A stretch of DNA of 25,791 bases from a virus: IMG/VR virus record IMGVR_UViG_3300034198_008498, positions 1 to 25,791 of that record. One strand, written 5' to 3'. Of this stretch, positions 15,731 to 24,938 are shown piece after piece. The position numbers and the translations under genes are program-made. The notes below the pieces were generated by a model, which made no database searches, was not told the DNA's origin, and was given only the letters and a program-made list of their open reading frames with translations. Position 1 is the first letter of the stretch. Each line of letters begins with the position of its first letter.

Positions 15731-16131
15731 TGCAAGCAATCAAGTTTCCGTTCTCTGTTTCAAACGGTCAAACCGTTCAGTCCACGTCGTCCTACGAGGA
15801 AATCGTGCGCGGCCAAGTCGTTGACGCTCTCATGACCAACCAAGGGGACCGAGTTTCTCGAGCCAACTACGGCTGCGACATCCAGTCAGCCCTCTTCGAC
15901 CCGTCAGACGAACTGGTCAGGGCCGACGCCGGTGCTTACATCAAGGATAAGTTGCAGAGATTTGTCCCAAGGTGCGTGGTCAACTCGGTACGCATTGAAT
16001 CACCGGACAATGAGGCTGGAGTAATCTACATCTCGGTGGCATACCAGACCTCGGTGTATCAGAACGAGCAGACTTTGAGGGTGCCCGTGAGTAGCGAATT
16101 CATTCAGCGAAGCATTGGGGGCACGGTATGA
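15730..16131 (+). CDS. Baseplate wedge protein, GPW/gp25-like
   Basis: A 133-residue protein. The ATG at 15730 (TGATG overlap with the hub, GGAGG at 15715-15719) is preferred over an in-frame ATG at 15685 inside the hub. From that start the protein opens with IKFPF, as the family does. Characteristic parts follow: V-x-DALMTNQGDRVSRANYG, then L-DP-DEL, then a strand-rich end with VIYISVAYQ. gp25 joins the sheath to the wedge and is essential in all contractile tails. It overlaps the baseplate J gene by four bases. Confidence 0.92.
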   Translation: MQAIKFPFSVSNGQTVQSTSSYEEIVRGQVVDALMTNQGDRVSRANYGCDIQSALFDPSDELVRADAGAYIKDKLQRFVPRCVVNSVRIESPDNEAGVIYISVAYQTSVYQNEQTLRVPVSSEFIQRSIGGTV

Positions 16132-17855
16132 CCGACCAAGGTGTAATCATCACATCGGAGGATTTCCGAAAGACCCGAAGCCGGGCTGTGCTGGACTACA
16201 CCTCCAGAGACTTCGCCGCCATTCGCGCCCAGTTGGTTGGACTCGCCAAGGGATTCATGCCTGAGTGGGAGACGGTCGGGGAAGCCGGTGACTTCGGAAC
16301 CCTTCTGCTGGAACTGTTCGCCTACATGGGCGATGTCATGCACTTCTACATTGACCGAACCGCTAGCGAGGCGTTTCTTGGAACCGCAGTGCGTCGTCAG
16401 AGTGTGCTGTACATCGCTGACATGTTGGGATACAAGCCCATTGGGCAGCAGGCAGCATCAGTAATCCTCACTTTTTCCATGGCAGACGCTGCCGCTCTGG
16501 AGACTGCGCTGGGTCTGACCACGGCTGAGGCGCTGGATTATTCGGTCACTATCCCTGCTGGAACCCGGGTTACAAACAGCACAAACACCGCCGACTCGCA
16601 GGCAATCTTTGAGGCGGACTACGAGTTCACCTTGACCCCCGGAACCTCCTTGGAAGTGTTCGCTACAGAGGGTGTGACCATCAGCAACGAAGGTCTGGGT
16701 AACTCCAAGGGCACGCCGAACGCCACCTATCTGGTTCCCAACACCGGGGTCATCAGCAACTCGGTGGAGATCACTACGCGTGAAGGAGGGAACAACATTC
16801 GGTGGACGTATGTATCCGAAATCTCCTTGGCTCGTCCGACCCAATCCGCATTCACCACCTACTTGGACGATGAAGGCCGCACCTTCGTGGTGTTCGGGGA
16901 CAATTCCGCCGGGCGAATCCCGCCGTTCGGCTCTGAAATCTTTGTCAGTTATCGGTATGGCGTGGGCGCTTCAGCCAACGATTTGTCCCTAGGGTCGCTC
17001 ACTGTTCTGGTCCCCCCTACCGGTGTGGACACCTACGGCATCTCTGTCACCAACGGTGCGCCGCCGATTGGTGGCGCAGACCATGAGTCTGTTGAAAGCA
17101 TGCGGTACTCCATTCCACGTTCTACTGGTCGGCTGAAGTCACGCGCCGTAACTCTCAACGACTACGCCGACCTCGCTTTGCAGGTCCCCGGCGTAGCCAA
17201 AGCCGTATCATTCGGCACGTTGTACACAGCCGTACATGTCCGTGTTGCGCCCGTCGGCGGCAACGCCAATGACGCCTACATGGCTCGGCTGAACGCCGCA
17301 GTTGAAGATCATTTGAGGGACAAGGTTCTGGTAGGAACCCATATCTATTCAGAACCAAGTACCGCTGATGACTTGTGGCTGGACGCTTACCTGCGTATCA
17401 CGGTGCATGTGCAGCCTGCGTACAACAAGACGCAGGTGCGTAAGGCTGTGGAAAACTATGTGAGAAGTCTGTTCGCCTTTGACAATGTGGATTTCGGCAC
17501 CCGTATCTCGCTTGGTCAGGTATACCGGGCCTGCCTTACTGTCCAAGGCGTCGAATGGGCAGAGATTCGGTGGTTGGATTCAGTTGCCCCTTCCAATACG
17601 TCAATGGAAGTAACGCTGGACCAAGACGACGATGTCCGCAAGATTCAATCGCAGGGGTTGGCTCCTGACGAACTGCACATCGTCCGCATCAAGACTTTCG
17701 TTGTGGACGCCGCCCTGTTGGCTCGGTACCCAGATTCCACACTGGGAGCCACAAATGTTGTGGAGTCGGCAGCGTATTGGCCTGACCTTTCGCTGGACGA
17801 ACGCACCCACGATGGTCTGTGGGTAAAGGCTGATGGAGGGTTGGTCGGGACATGA
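16128..17855 (+). CDS. Baseplate wedge protein, baseplate J/T4 gp6-like
   Basis: A 575-residue protein. The N-terminus is typical of the family: LDYTSRDFAAIRAQLV, then DFGTLLLELFAYMGDVMHFYIDR, then R-QSVLYIADMLGYKP (about 20-110). A beta-rich middle follows, including FVVFGDNSAGRIPPFG. The later part has the ESMRYSIPRSTGRLKSRAVTLNDY helix-loop and a C-terminal domain with VRKAVENYVRSLFAF-N-VDFGTRISLGQVY. With gp25 and the I-like protein it forms the wedge ring around the hub. It overlaps both neighbours by four bases. Confidence 0.92.
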   Translation: MTDQGVIITSEDFRKTRSRAVLDYTSRDFAAIRAQLVGLAKGFMPEWETVGEAGDFGTLLLELFAYMGDVMHFYIDRTASEAFLGTAVRRQSVLYIADMLGYKPIGQQAASVILTFSMADAAALETALGLTTAEALDYSVTIPAGTRVTNSTNTADSQAIFEADYEFTLTPGTSLEVFATEGVTISNEGLGNSKGTPNATYLVPNTGVISNSVEITTREGGNNIRWTYVSEISLARPTQSAFTTYLDDEGRTFVVFGDNSAGRIPPFGSEIFVSYRYGVGASANDLSLGSLTVLVPPTGVDTYGISVTNGAPPIGGADHESVESMRYSIPRSTGRLKSRAVTLNDYADLALQVPGVAKAVSFGTLYTAVHVRVAPVGGNANDAYMARLNAAVEDHLRDKVLVGTHIYSEPSTADDLWLDAYLRITVHVQPAYNKTQVRKAVENYVRSLFAFDNVDFGTRISLGQVYRACLTVQGVEWAEIRWLDSVAPSNTSMEVTLDQDDDVRKIQSQGLAPDELHIVRIKTFVVDAALLARYPDSTLGATNVVESAAYWPDLSLDERTHDGLWVKADGGLVGT

Positions 17856-19915
17856 GTGACCTCTGGAATGAGGTAACGCCCCCGGCGTTCACCGTCCAGC
17901 GTGTCACTACTGATGGCACAGGCGGTGACTTTGTTAGGGGCCGCCCTGTTACTCGTCAGAATGCTCTTCGATACAGGGCTAAGAGCATCACCACAAACAC
18001 AGCCAGCGACAAGATCGCCGTCAAGTCGTCAATGACGGCGGTTCCCTCTGACTACGGAGTGATTGAACTGTCGTGGGCTTGGCCAGCGGCGTACAAGGAT
18101 TGGTCAGGGGTAGCCATCGTCCGGTCAGGTATGGGACACCCCAGCACCGTCAACGACGGGGTTACGGTGTTCAGGGCGCATAGCGCCACCACCATCGTGA
18201 ACGAGTTTGACTATCAGTTCTACGACGAAGAGGGTAACCCCCTGACCATCACTATCGAAGACCGGGACTTGCAACCCGGTCGTTGGTACTACTACACACT
18301 GTTCTTCCTCACCACTTACTGGGAGCCTGTGATGTTTGCGGAGGCGTTGACGCCGCGCAACTTCGGCCACTTCGACCACCTCTTCTCCCGAGTTCCTGAG
18401 TATTACCGGTGGGTCGACGCACGATTCCGTGGGGAACAGGGTTACCTTCAGCAGTTCCTCAAGTCGTTCGGCTTTGAACTGGACTTGACTCGGGAATATG
18501 TTGAGTCTTGGCAGGACACGTACCACTTTGACAACAGCCCTTGGCCGCTTCTCTATCAAGTGGGCCTCAACCTCGGTGTAGGTAGGGACGACGGTCTTGG
18601 GGAAGTTCGGTCACGGTCACTGATCAGCCAGATCAATACTCTGTACGACAAGCGTGGAACCACCGCTGGGATCAAGGGAGTCATCGAAGCAGCCTCCAAG
18701 TATGAGGCTTCTCTCAGCAGCGGACGGAATCTGATGCTGCTCCCCGATGACAGCGAGTTCGTACAGGGCTATGGAAACTGGCTCCTCAGCGAGTTTGGTC
18801 TCCCTTACACCGCTCACCATGTGAGCGCCCTCGCTCGGGCAAAGGCCTTCAATGCCCTAGTAACAACGACCTACATCACGTACAACATCACCAACGTATC
18901 GCTGACTAGTAACGTGGCTGAGGTCACTACCTCAACCGCCCACAACTTCTCAGTCGGCAACATCGTTACGGTGTTCGGTGTCGACGCCTTGTTCAACGGA
19001 ACCTTTACGGTCACTGCCGCGCCAACGACAACCACGTTCAGGTACGCATTGGTTAGTGCAGACGTTGCATCCACCTTGGCCTCAGGCGAGGCACACGTTG
19101 AACGCAACACATTGGCCACACGCACATCGACCTATGCCGATGCCGCCAGCGTGGCATACGACGCTTTCATCCGCACCACTCCTCCCGACACCCGCCACGT
19201 CGCCTTGACCACCCTGTCATCGGTTGGAACCGTGTCTAGCGGAATCACGGTGTCGGACGTAGCGCCAGAATCCGGTGTTGGAGTTCTGGCGGTCAACGTA
19301 AGTGACACGTTCGGCACCGGTGATGTCTCATTGACATGCGGAATAGGGACCGCCGATAACGGCGTAGAAATGTCCCCCAAGTACAACGGCATTCCTGTGG
19401 AGCCAAATATCCGGTACGGCTTTACGTGTCAGTACAAGTATGGCTCCAACGGGTTCATTGGTGCAGTGAACACCAGTAGTTCTGTAACTGTAGGGATTCT
19501 CTGGTACGACCGAAATGAACTGTTGATTGGGTCTGACTGGTACACCGTTCCTGTAACCGGCGGGTGGCAGGAACTTGTCGTTTACGGGGTAGCCCCTTCC
19601 ACCTACACCAGTGTTTCCTTTGGTGAGGCAGTCGGTGCAGCGTTTGATGCTCGTACCACAGGTACGTTGATCGCCGTGGCTCCTGCACCGATCAATGCCT
19701 CACTGCGGTATAACGCCCCTACGGAAGCGCAGTATGCCATTCCCTACATCACCGTGGCAGAACGAAACAGCGGTGATGACTTCCGAATGATGGGCTGCAT
19801 GTTCTACGCCGCTGGTAAGGCGGGTGAAGCGGCACCGCTCGCCCCGGACATCTACCTCACGCTGGGCACCGATGAACTCATTGGTGTCGCCTCTGGAAAG
19901 GTGATCGGCGGATAA
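17852..19915 (+). CDS. Baseplate protein, phage tail protein I-like, with C-terminal beta domains
   Basis: A 687-residue protein. Residues about 170-310 carry the tail-protein-I pattern: LFSRVPEYYR, then a helix with YLQQFLKSFGFELD, then PLLYQVGLNLG, R-RSLISQINTLYDKRGT and GIKGVIE. Before it is an unusual 170-residue N-terminal extension with strands and WYYYTLFF. After it, residues about 343-415 form a short beta domain with VAEVTTSTAHNFSVGN and FNGTFTV, a repeat-type module common in phage structural proteins. A third beta region (about 430-687) resembles a carbohydrate-binding sandwich. P2 gpI is about a quarter of this length, so this is a fusion of wedge protein and fibre-attachment domains. 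It shares one base with the next gene (TAATG). Confidence 0.85.
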   Translation: MSDLWNEVTPPAFTVQRVTTDGTGGDFVRGRPVTRQNALRYRAKSITTNTASDKIAVKSSMTAVPSDYGVIELSWAWPAAYKDWSGVAIVRSGMGHPSTVNDGVTVFRAHSATTIVNEFDYQFYDEEGNPLTITIEDRDLQPGRWYYYTLFFLTTYWEPVMFAEALTPRNFGHFDHLFSRVPEYYRWVDARFRGEQGYLQQFLKSFGFELDLTREYVESWQDTYHFDNSPWPLLYQVGLNLGVGRDDGLGEVRSRSLISQINTLYDKRGTTAGIKGVIEAASKYEASLSSGRNLMLLPDDSEFVQGYGNWLLSEFGLPYTAHHVSALARAKAFNALVTTTYITYNITNVSLTSNVAEVTTSTAHNFSVGNIVTVFGVDALFNGTFTVTAAPTTTTFRYALVSADVASTLASGEAHVERNTLATRTSTYADAASVAYDAFIRTTPPDTRHVALTTLSSVGTVSSGITVSDVAPESGVGVLAVNVSDTFGTGDVSLTCGIGTADNGVEMSPKYNGIPVEPNIRYGFTCQYKYGSNGFIGAVNTSSSVTVGILWYDRNELLIGSDWYTVPVTGGWQELVVYGVAPSTYTSVSFGEAVGAAFDARTTGTLIAVAPAPINASLRYNAPTEAQYAIPYITVAERNSGDDFRMMGCMFYAAGKAGEAAPLAPDIYLTLGTDELIGVASGKVIGG

Positions 19916-22900
19916 TGGGATTCTTCTCCACCTTTCTCCTAGAGAATGCCGTTACCGCTGCCGCCCCTATCACTACGGGGCCGGTTGATGTAACGCTCAT
20001 GCTGCTGGCTCGCGCCCCTGAGTTGGAAGACGTAGAGACTAGATACGCCTTCAAGGGCGTGACCACCCCTGAATCGCTGGTGGCTCTGGATGGGTGGGAA
20101 GAAATCTCCGACCCCGGGTACAGCCGTAAGGTCAACGCCGGATGCACCATTTACACAAATGGTTCAAACCAATATTTGATTCCTAAGACTGACATCCTGA
20201 CGTTCTCCCTGTCTGCCGATACTCAGGTGGAGGCTCTTGCTCTGCTGGTAGACGGAACGAAACTCGGGGGGTCAGCGGGTGCCCGTGTCATCTGCGTGAC
20301 CACTACACCGTTTGCAAAGGACCCGATACTTCGGGACGGGGACCGAATCACCGCCCTAACGGACAGCACTATCGGAAAGAAGTGGTACGTCGGGTGGTCC
20401 ACCACGGACGTACTTCTGCCTGTGCCTGCCACGGTGTTCAAGAACGCATCGGAAGGGACCACGGTTCTGTGGCAAGGACCGCCCAAGTTTGAGTCCTCTC
20501 GTATCCAACATGTGTGGCTTTCCCCCCAGCGAGTGAACTTCATCGCTAATCCCTCATTTGAATACACCCAATCCGTGTCTCCCCCTGCGGGCATGGTTAT
20601 TGCAGCAGTTGGCCGTGAAATCGCCCCAGCGATTGGAAAGGCCATGGATGCGGTGGTGTGCCTTGCTAACGTGCCCACCCCCATTTCTGCCAATGCATAT
20701 GGGTCCGCTTTCAACGCTACTGTCACCCCCGCCAACAACAAGTTGGCTGGATACTGGCAGACCAATTCATACCCGCTTCAGCGTGTTCGGGAAGAAGAGT
20801 GGGCTGGGTATGGCTCCATCAACTGGCCCTCTCCGAATTTGTCTGCCAATGCACAGAAGATGTCAAGGTACGTCCCCCAGTACGACCCTGAATCCCGTCT
20901 GTACATCAAGTCATCTCCCTTCTACCCCACCGGTCATAACTTCACCTTCCAATTGCTGGCCAAGGGCCGTGGAATTGCACGTGTCGGGTTGGCGTATTAC
21001 GCACGTGATTACGTGGTGGAAAGTGCCGACTGGGGAATGCAGGACAATCTTGTGTTTCAAGAGTGGACGCTATCCAGCGATCACTACACCTCGTTGAGGG
21101 GTCTTCGCTTCACGGATGACCGTGCCTATGAGGTGGCGCTCATTATTGAGGTGCGCGGGTATCTCACTAACCCGGACAACCCCAGTACTTACGTCACCCC
21201 GGAAATCATTCTGGACAATTGTCTCGTTGAGGAAGGCGAACTTCTGGACTGGCCGTACTTTGACGGCGACAGTACGTACGCAGCGCCCGGGGACTATTCA
21301 TGGTACGGAGGAACGAGTCAGGCCGGGAAGTCGTACAGCCTGTGGTACAACAACCGTAAGTCTGTTTCGGCCCGTCTGTTCGGCAGGTTTGTTGATGATG
21401 ACGCCCTTTATACAAACCGTGATGAGCAGTTGGATAGCCTCCTATCGGAGTGGGTACCCACCGGCACACAAATTGTGCCCCACTGGGATGTCCTCAAGCC
21501 CGGTGACACTCAACTTCTTCCCGAAAACAGGGCCTCGGTTGTTCTTCCTGCTTCTCTCTGGCCGGAACAGTCGCAGAAGTTCTCCATTTACAATGTGGAG
21601 TCAGATACCGATTCCGCTGTAATTCAGGTAATCGGTGAGGGAGCCTTTCCGGTTACACGGGGGTTTGTATACACAGAAGGCAGTACTTCGGTCCAGCCCT
21701 TGACTATCGCACCTCGCCCTTGGGAAGCGCCCGGTCTACGTCAGTACCAAATTGACGCCTTGAAATCGCAACTATATGACTTGTCGGTGGCGCAGGAAAT
21801 TAGTGTTTCATGGGCAGGAGTCCCGGCCTTCTCTACTAACCATGTCTACTTGGAGCGAGGCACTTCTTCATCCCCTCAGTCATGGGCATCGTTTACCCTC
21901 GTCGCTACCGCTGCTGCTGGCTATGACATTGCCGAGGGTATTGCGTACAGAGCAACCGCCTCCGTTTCTACCCCGGTCAGTACTACATCCGTTACAGGTA
22001 CGGCACTGGATGCGGTTGCAAGAACTTCCTTTGCTGCTGGACTCGCCTCCGGTTCTGCCCAAGCCTTTAGCCCCGGTTGGGATAACGTCACTAGTGGGCA
22101 GGTACTGGCTAGTTCGACCGCTTCAGCCTTTGATGCCGTGCTTGCCACAGCGATTACGGCGGCCGCTGACACGACCTCCGCAACAGGAACTGCATACAAC
22201 AGCGGGGCAAATTCTTCCCCGACAACGGACAGCGCAGCGGGTACTGGTACTGCAATCGACGGCTCTACAAATCTCTTGAGGCTTGCCCCAGCAGAAACTG
22301 CTGTAGCGGTCGCCGCCACAGGAGCAGCGGGCGCTGCCGCCGATGTGAACATCGACATGGCGACAACTACCGGTACCGGCTACACCGGTTCGACCTCTAT
22401 TGGTGCGCTAGCGGAGCAGTCGGCAGCGACAGGTGCCGCTTACGACGTGTCGCAGGTGTTGGTGGCCAACACTGCGGATTCGGCCTCTGCTACAGGTTCC
22501 GCTGCCGACGCCCAGTCCAGCATCACGTTCTCTGTCGGTTCTGCCGCTGCTACTACCGCTGCCGCCGACGCTCAGTCCAATCTCGCACCGCCAGTTGAGA
22601 CGGCCGCAGCATCTTCTACGGCATACGACATTGTGGACGAAATCGACGCCGTTTCGGCCGGTGTGGCCGACAGTGTTGCTACCGCTTACCAGCCCAATAC
22701 CAGCGTTGTTGTTACATCCCTAGAAACGGCTATGGCATCCTCCACCGCATATGACCTTGTGGATGAGACAACTGCCCTTACTGCCGAAACAGCGACTGGC
22801 GTTGCTACCGGTTACACCCCCGGGACTAATGCTGATACCACCATTCCGGTCGCAAGTGGTAGCGGTACCGCTGTCAACCCGGCGTCTCAAGTTGACACCA

Positions 22901-23829
22901 GCAGCACCACGGGAATCGGCTCCGGTCAATCGTTCAGCGTGTCGTTCGACACTGTCATTCCTACCCCGACCATCCTCTCCTTCCAGCCCGAAACCTCCTA
23001 CGGACAGATGGTCCTGCGGTGGACAAACGGCACCGATGTCCAGACATATCTGGACACCGTGTTGGTGGAGGCTTCAGACAATGGGACGACGTGGACAACA
23101 GTGGCCAACTTCACCGCCGACGGCGCTGACACGCTCGCAGGGTCTGCCATGTCCATCGTTGTCGGTACTTACGCCGCCCCTGCTGCGGGAACATCGGACG
23201 ACAAGTACGCCCGTGTGACCTGCACTGACAAGGCCGGTAACTCGGCGTCAAGCACGGCAAGTTACGTGTTGATTCCGTCCCCGATCAACGTGGTCGCCAC
23301 CGCCACCAACTCATGGCGAAACACCAACGGCGGCGAATGGAACTCTCAGGCCAACAACCGGGTGTACCAGTGGTACTTCACCAACGCTGCTTGGAACGCA
23401 ATCGGCTGCTACTTCTACGACAACAACATCTCTAAGTGGCAGACGACCTACAACGGGACCGCAGCAACGGCGTCGCACGGTGTCCGCACAGTCTCTACCA
23501 TGCGAATTCTGTTCACCCGTGACAACGTCACTGGTTCTTCCGTAGGCCATGAACCGGTCATTCTCGCACACAAGATCGTTTCCAATCCCGGCAACGTGAC
23601 TGGGTATGCAGAGCCGACCCTCTACGACACGGAAACCAGTACGGGGCTGTCCCTTGGTCTAAACACCAATGGGTTCTACACGCTTCCGACCTCGTATAGA
23701 GATGGTTTGTTCAATGGCACTTATGAAGGCATCGCCCATCGTGACACCACTTCCGGTGTGTATGCGGCGTACTACGCCGTTTCTGAGAATGCCTTGTCTG
23801 GCATGATCGAAATCAACCATCTGGGGTAG
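19915..23829 (+). CDS. Giant tail fibre/receptor-binding protein with about fifteen 20-residue repeats
   Basis: A 1304-residue protein. The N-terminus (MGFFSTFLLENAV) and the first 200 residues probably attach it to the baseplate. Residues about 205-480 hold a carbohydrate-binding-like sandwich: NPSFEY at 212, a long beta region, then the YFDGDS, Y-WYGG and S-S tail that commonly closes such domains in phage proteins. Residues about 682-1012 are repeats of 20-21 residues near A-[ST]-[GS]-x-A-Y-[DN]. Residues about 1018-1115 look fibronectin-III-like (LRWTNGTD, VLVEASDNGTTW, YARVTCTDKAGN). The last 190 residues, aromatic and unrelated to the rest, are a candidate receptor-binding tip. It is the last gene of the tightly overlapping tail block. 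Confidence 0.82.
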   Translation: MGFFSTFLLENAVTAAAPITTGPVDVTLMLLARAPELEDVETRYAFKGVTTPESLVALDGWEEISDPGYSRKVNAGCTIYTNGSNQYLIPKTDILTFSLSADTQVEALALLVDGTKLGGSAGARVICVTTTPFAKDPILRDGDRITALTDSTIGKKWYVGWSTTDVLLPVPATVFKNASEGTTVLWQGPPKFESSRIQHVWLSPQRVNFIANPSFEYTQSVSPPAGMVIAAVGREIAPAIGKAMDAVVCLANVPTPISANAYGSAFNATVTPANNKLAGYWQTNSYPLQRVREEEWAGYGSINWPSPNLSANAQKMSRYVPQYDPESRLYIKSSPFYPTGHNFTFQLLAKGRGIARVGLAYYARDYVVESADWGMQDNLVFQEWTLSSDHYTSLRGLRFTDDRAYEVALIIEVRGYLTNPDNPSTYVTPEIILDNCLVEEGELLDWPYFDGDSTYAAPGDYSWYGGTSQAGKSYSLWYNNRKSVSARLFGRFVDDDALYTNRDEQLDSLLSEWVPTGTQIVPHWDVLKPGDTQLLPENRASVVLPASLWPEQSQKFSIYNVESDTDSAVIQVIGEGAFPVTRGFVYTEGSTSVQPLTIAPRPWEAPGLRQYQIDALKSQLYDLSVAQEISVSWAGVPAFSTNHVYLERGTSSSPQSWASFTLVATAAAGYDIAEGIAYRATASVSTPVSTTSVTGTALDAVARTSFAAGLASGSAQAFSPGWDNVTSGQVLASSTASAFDAVLATAITAAADTTSATGTAYNSGANSSPTTDSAAGTGTAIDGSTNLLRLAPAETAVAVAATGAAGAAADVNIDMATTTGTGYTGSTSIGALAEQSAATGAAYDVSQVLVANTADSASATGSAADAQSSITFSVGSAAATTAAADAQSNLAPPVETAAASSTAYDIVDEIDAVSAGVADSVATAYQPNTSVVVTSLETAMASSTAYDLVDETTALTAETATGVATGYTPGTNADTTIPVASGSGTAVNPASQVDTSSTTGIGSGQSFSVSFDTVIPTPTILSFQPETSYGQMVLRWTNGTDVQTYLDTVLVEASDNGTTWTTVANFTADGADTLAGSAMSIVVGTYAAPAAGTSDDKYARVTCTDKAGNSASSTASYVLIPSPINVVATATNSWRNTNGGEWNSQANNRVYQWYFTNAAWNAIGCYFYDNNISKWQTTYNGTAATASHGVRTVSTMRILFTRDNVTGSSVGHEPVILAHKIVSNPGNVTGYAEPTLYDTETSTGLSLGLNTNGFYTLPTSYRDGLFNGTYEGIAHRDTTSGVYAAYYAVSENALSGMIEINHLG
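21970..22940 (+). repeat. About fifteen in-frame repeats of 60-63 bp in the giant fibre
   Basis: Units centre on [AT]-x-[ST]-[GS]-[TA]-A-[YA]-[DN]. Two exact examples are visible at the DNA level. The GCCGACGC[CT]CAGTCCA core recurs at 22504 and 22564 (60 bp). The segment GC[AT]A[CT]GACNTTGTGGA[CT]GA recurs at 22621 and 22747 (126 bp, two units). They build a long Ala/Thr/Ser-rich beta shaft. The protein pattern resembles the repeats of the gene at 852-2060. Confidence 0.8.
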
Positions 23830-23844
23830 AGGTACAGTCTCGGC

Positions 23845-24102
23845 ATGGATTACGTGCTGTCGAGTTTCGCTGTGTTCTTTGTCTACTCTCTGCTGAACTC
23901 ATACCTTGGTTTGCCGGGGTGGGCTTGGCGTGTAACTCTGGTTGCGTTGTCTGCTGGCGCATGGTGGGCGGTCGGCCCCCAAGGCTGGTGGCGTATCCCG
24001 ATGATCGCCGGGGTTACAACGATCATCAAAGGTACGGAAGCCTTGTTGTTAGTAACTCAGGACCGTGCTACAGTCGACCTCCTCCGCAGCCAGCGGAGGT
24101 AA
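23845..24102 (+). CDS. Small membrane protein, holin candidate
   Basis: An 85-residue protein with two clear hydrophobic segments (about 4-22 and 28-45) and a third, weaker one (about 50-70), followed by a short charged tail ending in RSQRR. Size, multiple membrane segments and a basic C-terminus fit holins, which form lesions at lysis, but no endolysin is next to it. AGAGG at 23828-23832 is 12 bases from the ATG, so translation may be modest. The last codons lie inside a GC-rich hairpin that includes the stop region. Other small phage membrane proteins are equally possible. Confidence 0.6.
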   Translation: MDYVLSSFAVFFVYSLLNSYLGLPGWAWRVTLVALSAGAWWAVGPQGWWRIPMIAGVTTIIKGTEALLLVTQDRATVDLLRSQRR

Positions 24103-24112
24103 CACCGGAGGA
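24080..24112 (+). promoter_or_regulatory. Two competing hairpins around a stop codon and the next ribosome-binding site
   Basis: CCTCCGC (24081-24087) pairs perfectly with GCGGAGG (24093-24099) around a five-base loop. The overlapping TCCTCCG (24080-24086) can instead pair with CGGAGGA (24106-24112), which holds the Shine-Dalgarno of the next gene (GTG at 24120). The two pairings are mutually exclusive. Ribosomes finishing the small membrane-protein gene would cover the left arm, so translation of the two genes could be linked. Confidence 0.4.
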
Positions 24113-24119
24113 ATGCATC

Positions 24120-24938
24120 GTGACCCTGTATGTGGTTCTGGGCGACGGCGAGATGCCGTCCAAGGAAGTGCCCCATCAACTGGAAGACCTGTGGGACAAG
24201 GCTGAGGCGGAGGACCAGAATTTCTGGTTCGCTCTGCTGGCCAAGGAACACCCCACCGCAACCGACTTGGAGTTGGTCAAGTTCTTCAACGCCAACGCCG
24301 TCCACTACGCCCTCATCGTGCCCGCAGATATGCAGGCACCCGACCTCTACACCGATGTCGCTGAGTACTTGGACGTGGACACCCCCAAGACCGGGGTGGA
24401 CTTCGCCCTCAGTGAATTGGCTGAACAGGGCGAGAAGACCGTCGCTCTGGCGCTCTTCAGCAACTTGGAAGAAGACGACCCGGCTGACGCCGAACTCATC
24501 GACTACATCGCCGCCGCTCTGGAGAATGGTCGTGAGGTGTACGCCCTCAACGATTCCATGGAGCCGGTGGAAATCCGCACAGAAGAAGTGGCCCCGATGC
24601 CTGAGGCAACCGTGGCCCCGAAGCAGGAGGACCCCGTGGAATCAGCACCGGAAGTGGAAGATGCCCCCGACTTGGAGCCGTTGGACAAGCCCTATCTGGA
24701 GGGCCTGACCACGGCTGAGTTGAAGGAACTGTGCAAGGGGATGGGCATTCCATACACCACTAAGGCTGCGGCCGTGGAAAACATCCTCGCCTACGAGGCT
24801 GCACCAGCCACAACCCACCCCGAAATTGAGCGGATGCTGGACGAGGAACAGCAGGATGAGATGGTCTTGGTGGTCATCCACTATCCCACCAGCATGGTGT
24901 CGAAGTGGGTCCCGGCTTCCGCTGTGGCAGGTCTGTGA
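24120..24938 (+). CDS. Acidic protein with a C-terminal SAP/HeH-like motif
   Basis: A 272-residue protein. The GTG at 24120 is chosen because GGAGG (24107-24111) is 8 bases away. The frame is open to 23919, but that part lies inside the membrane-protein gene. Residues 1-150 are a soluble alpha/beta region, beginning TLYVVLGDGEMPSK, that I do not recognise. Residues about 150-190 are an acidic, Pro-rich linker. Residues about 190-225 (LEGLTTAELKELCKGMGIPY-TKAAAVENIL) match the helix-extended-helix pattern of SAP/HeH or Rho-N-like motifs, usually nucleic-acid binding. A short strand-rich tail (VLVVIHYP) follows. Function unknown; DNA or RNA binding is inferred from the motif only. Confidence 0.75.
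   Translation: MTLYVVLGDGEMPSKEVPHQLEDLWDKAEAEDQNFWFALLAKEHPTATDLELVKFFNANAVHYALIVPADMQAPDLYTDVAEYLDVDTPKTGVDFALSELAEQGEKTVALALFSNLEEDDPADAELIDYIAAALENGREVYALNDSMEPVEIRTEEVAPMPEATVAPKQEDPVESAPEVEDAPDLEPLDKPYLEGLTTAELKELCKGMGIPYTTKAAAVENILAYEAAPATTHPEIERMLDEEQQDEMVLVVIHYPTSMVSKWVPASAVAGL

Noticed and set aside
23919-24119. Upstream extension of the SAP-like gene to an ATG at 23919
   Set aside because: It would lie inside the membrane-protein gene, and the GTG at 24120 has a well-placed GGAGG.
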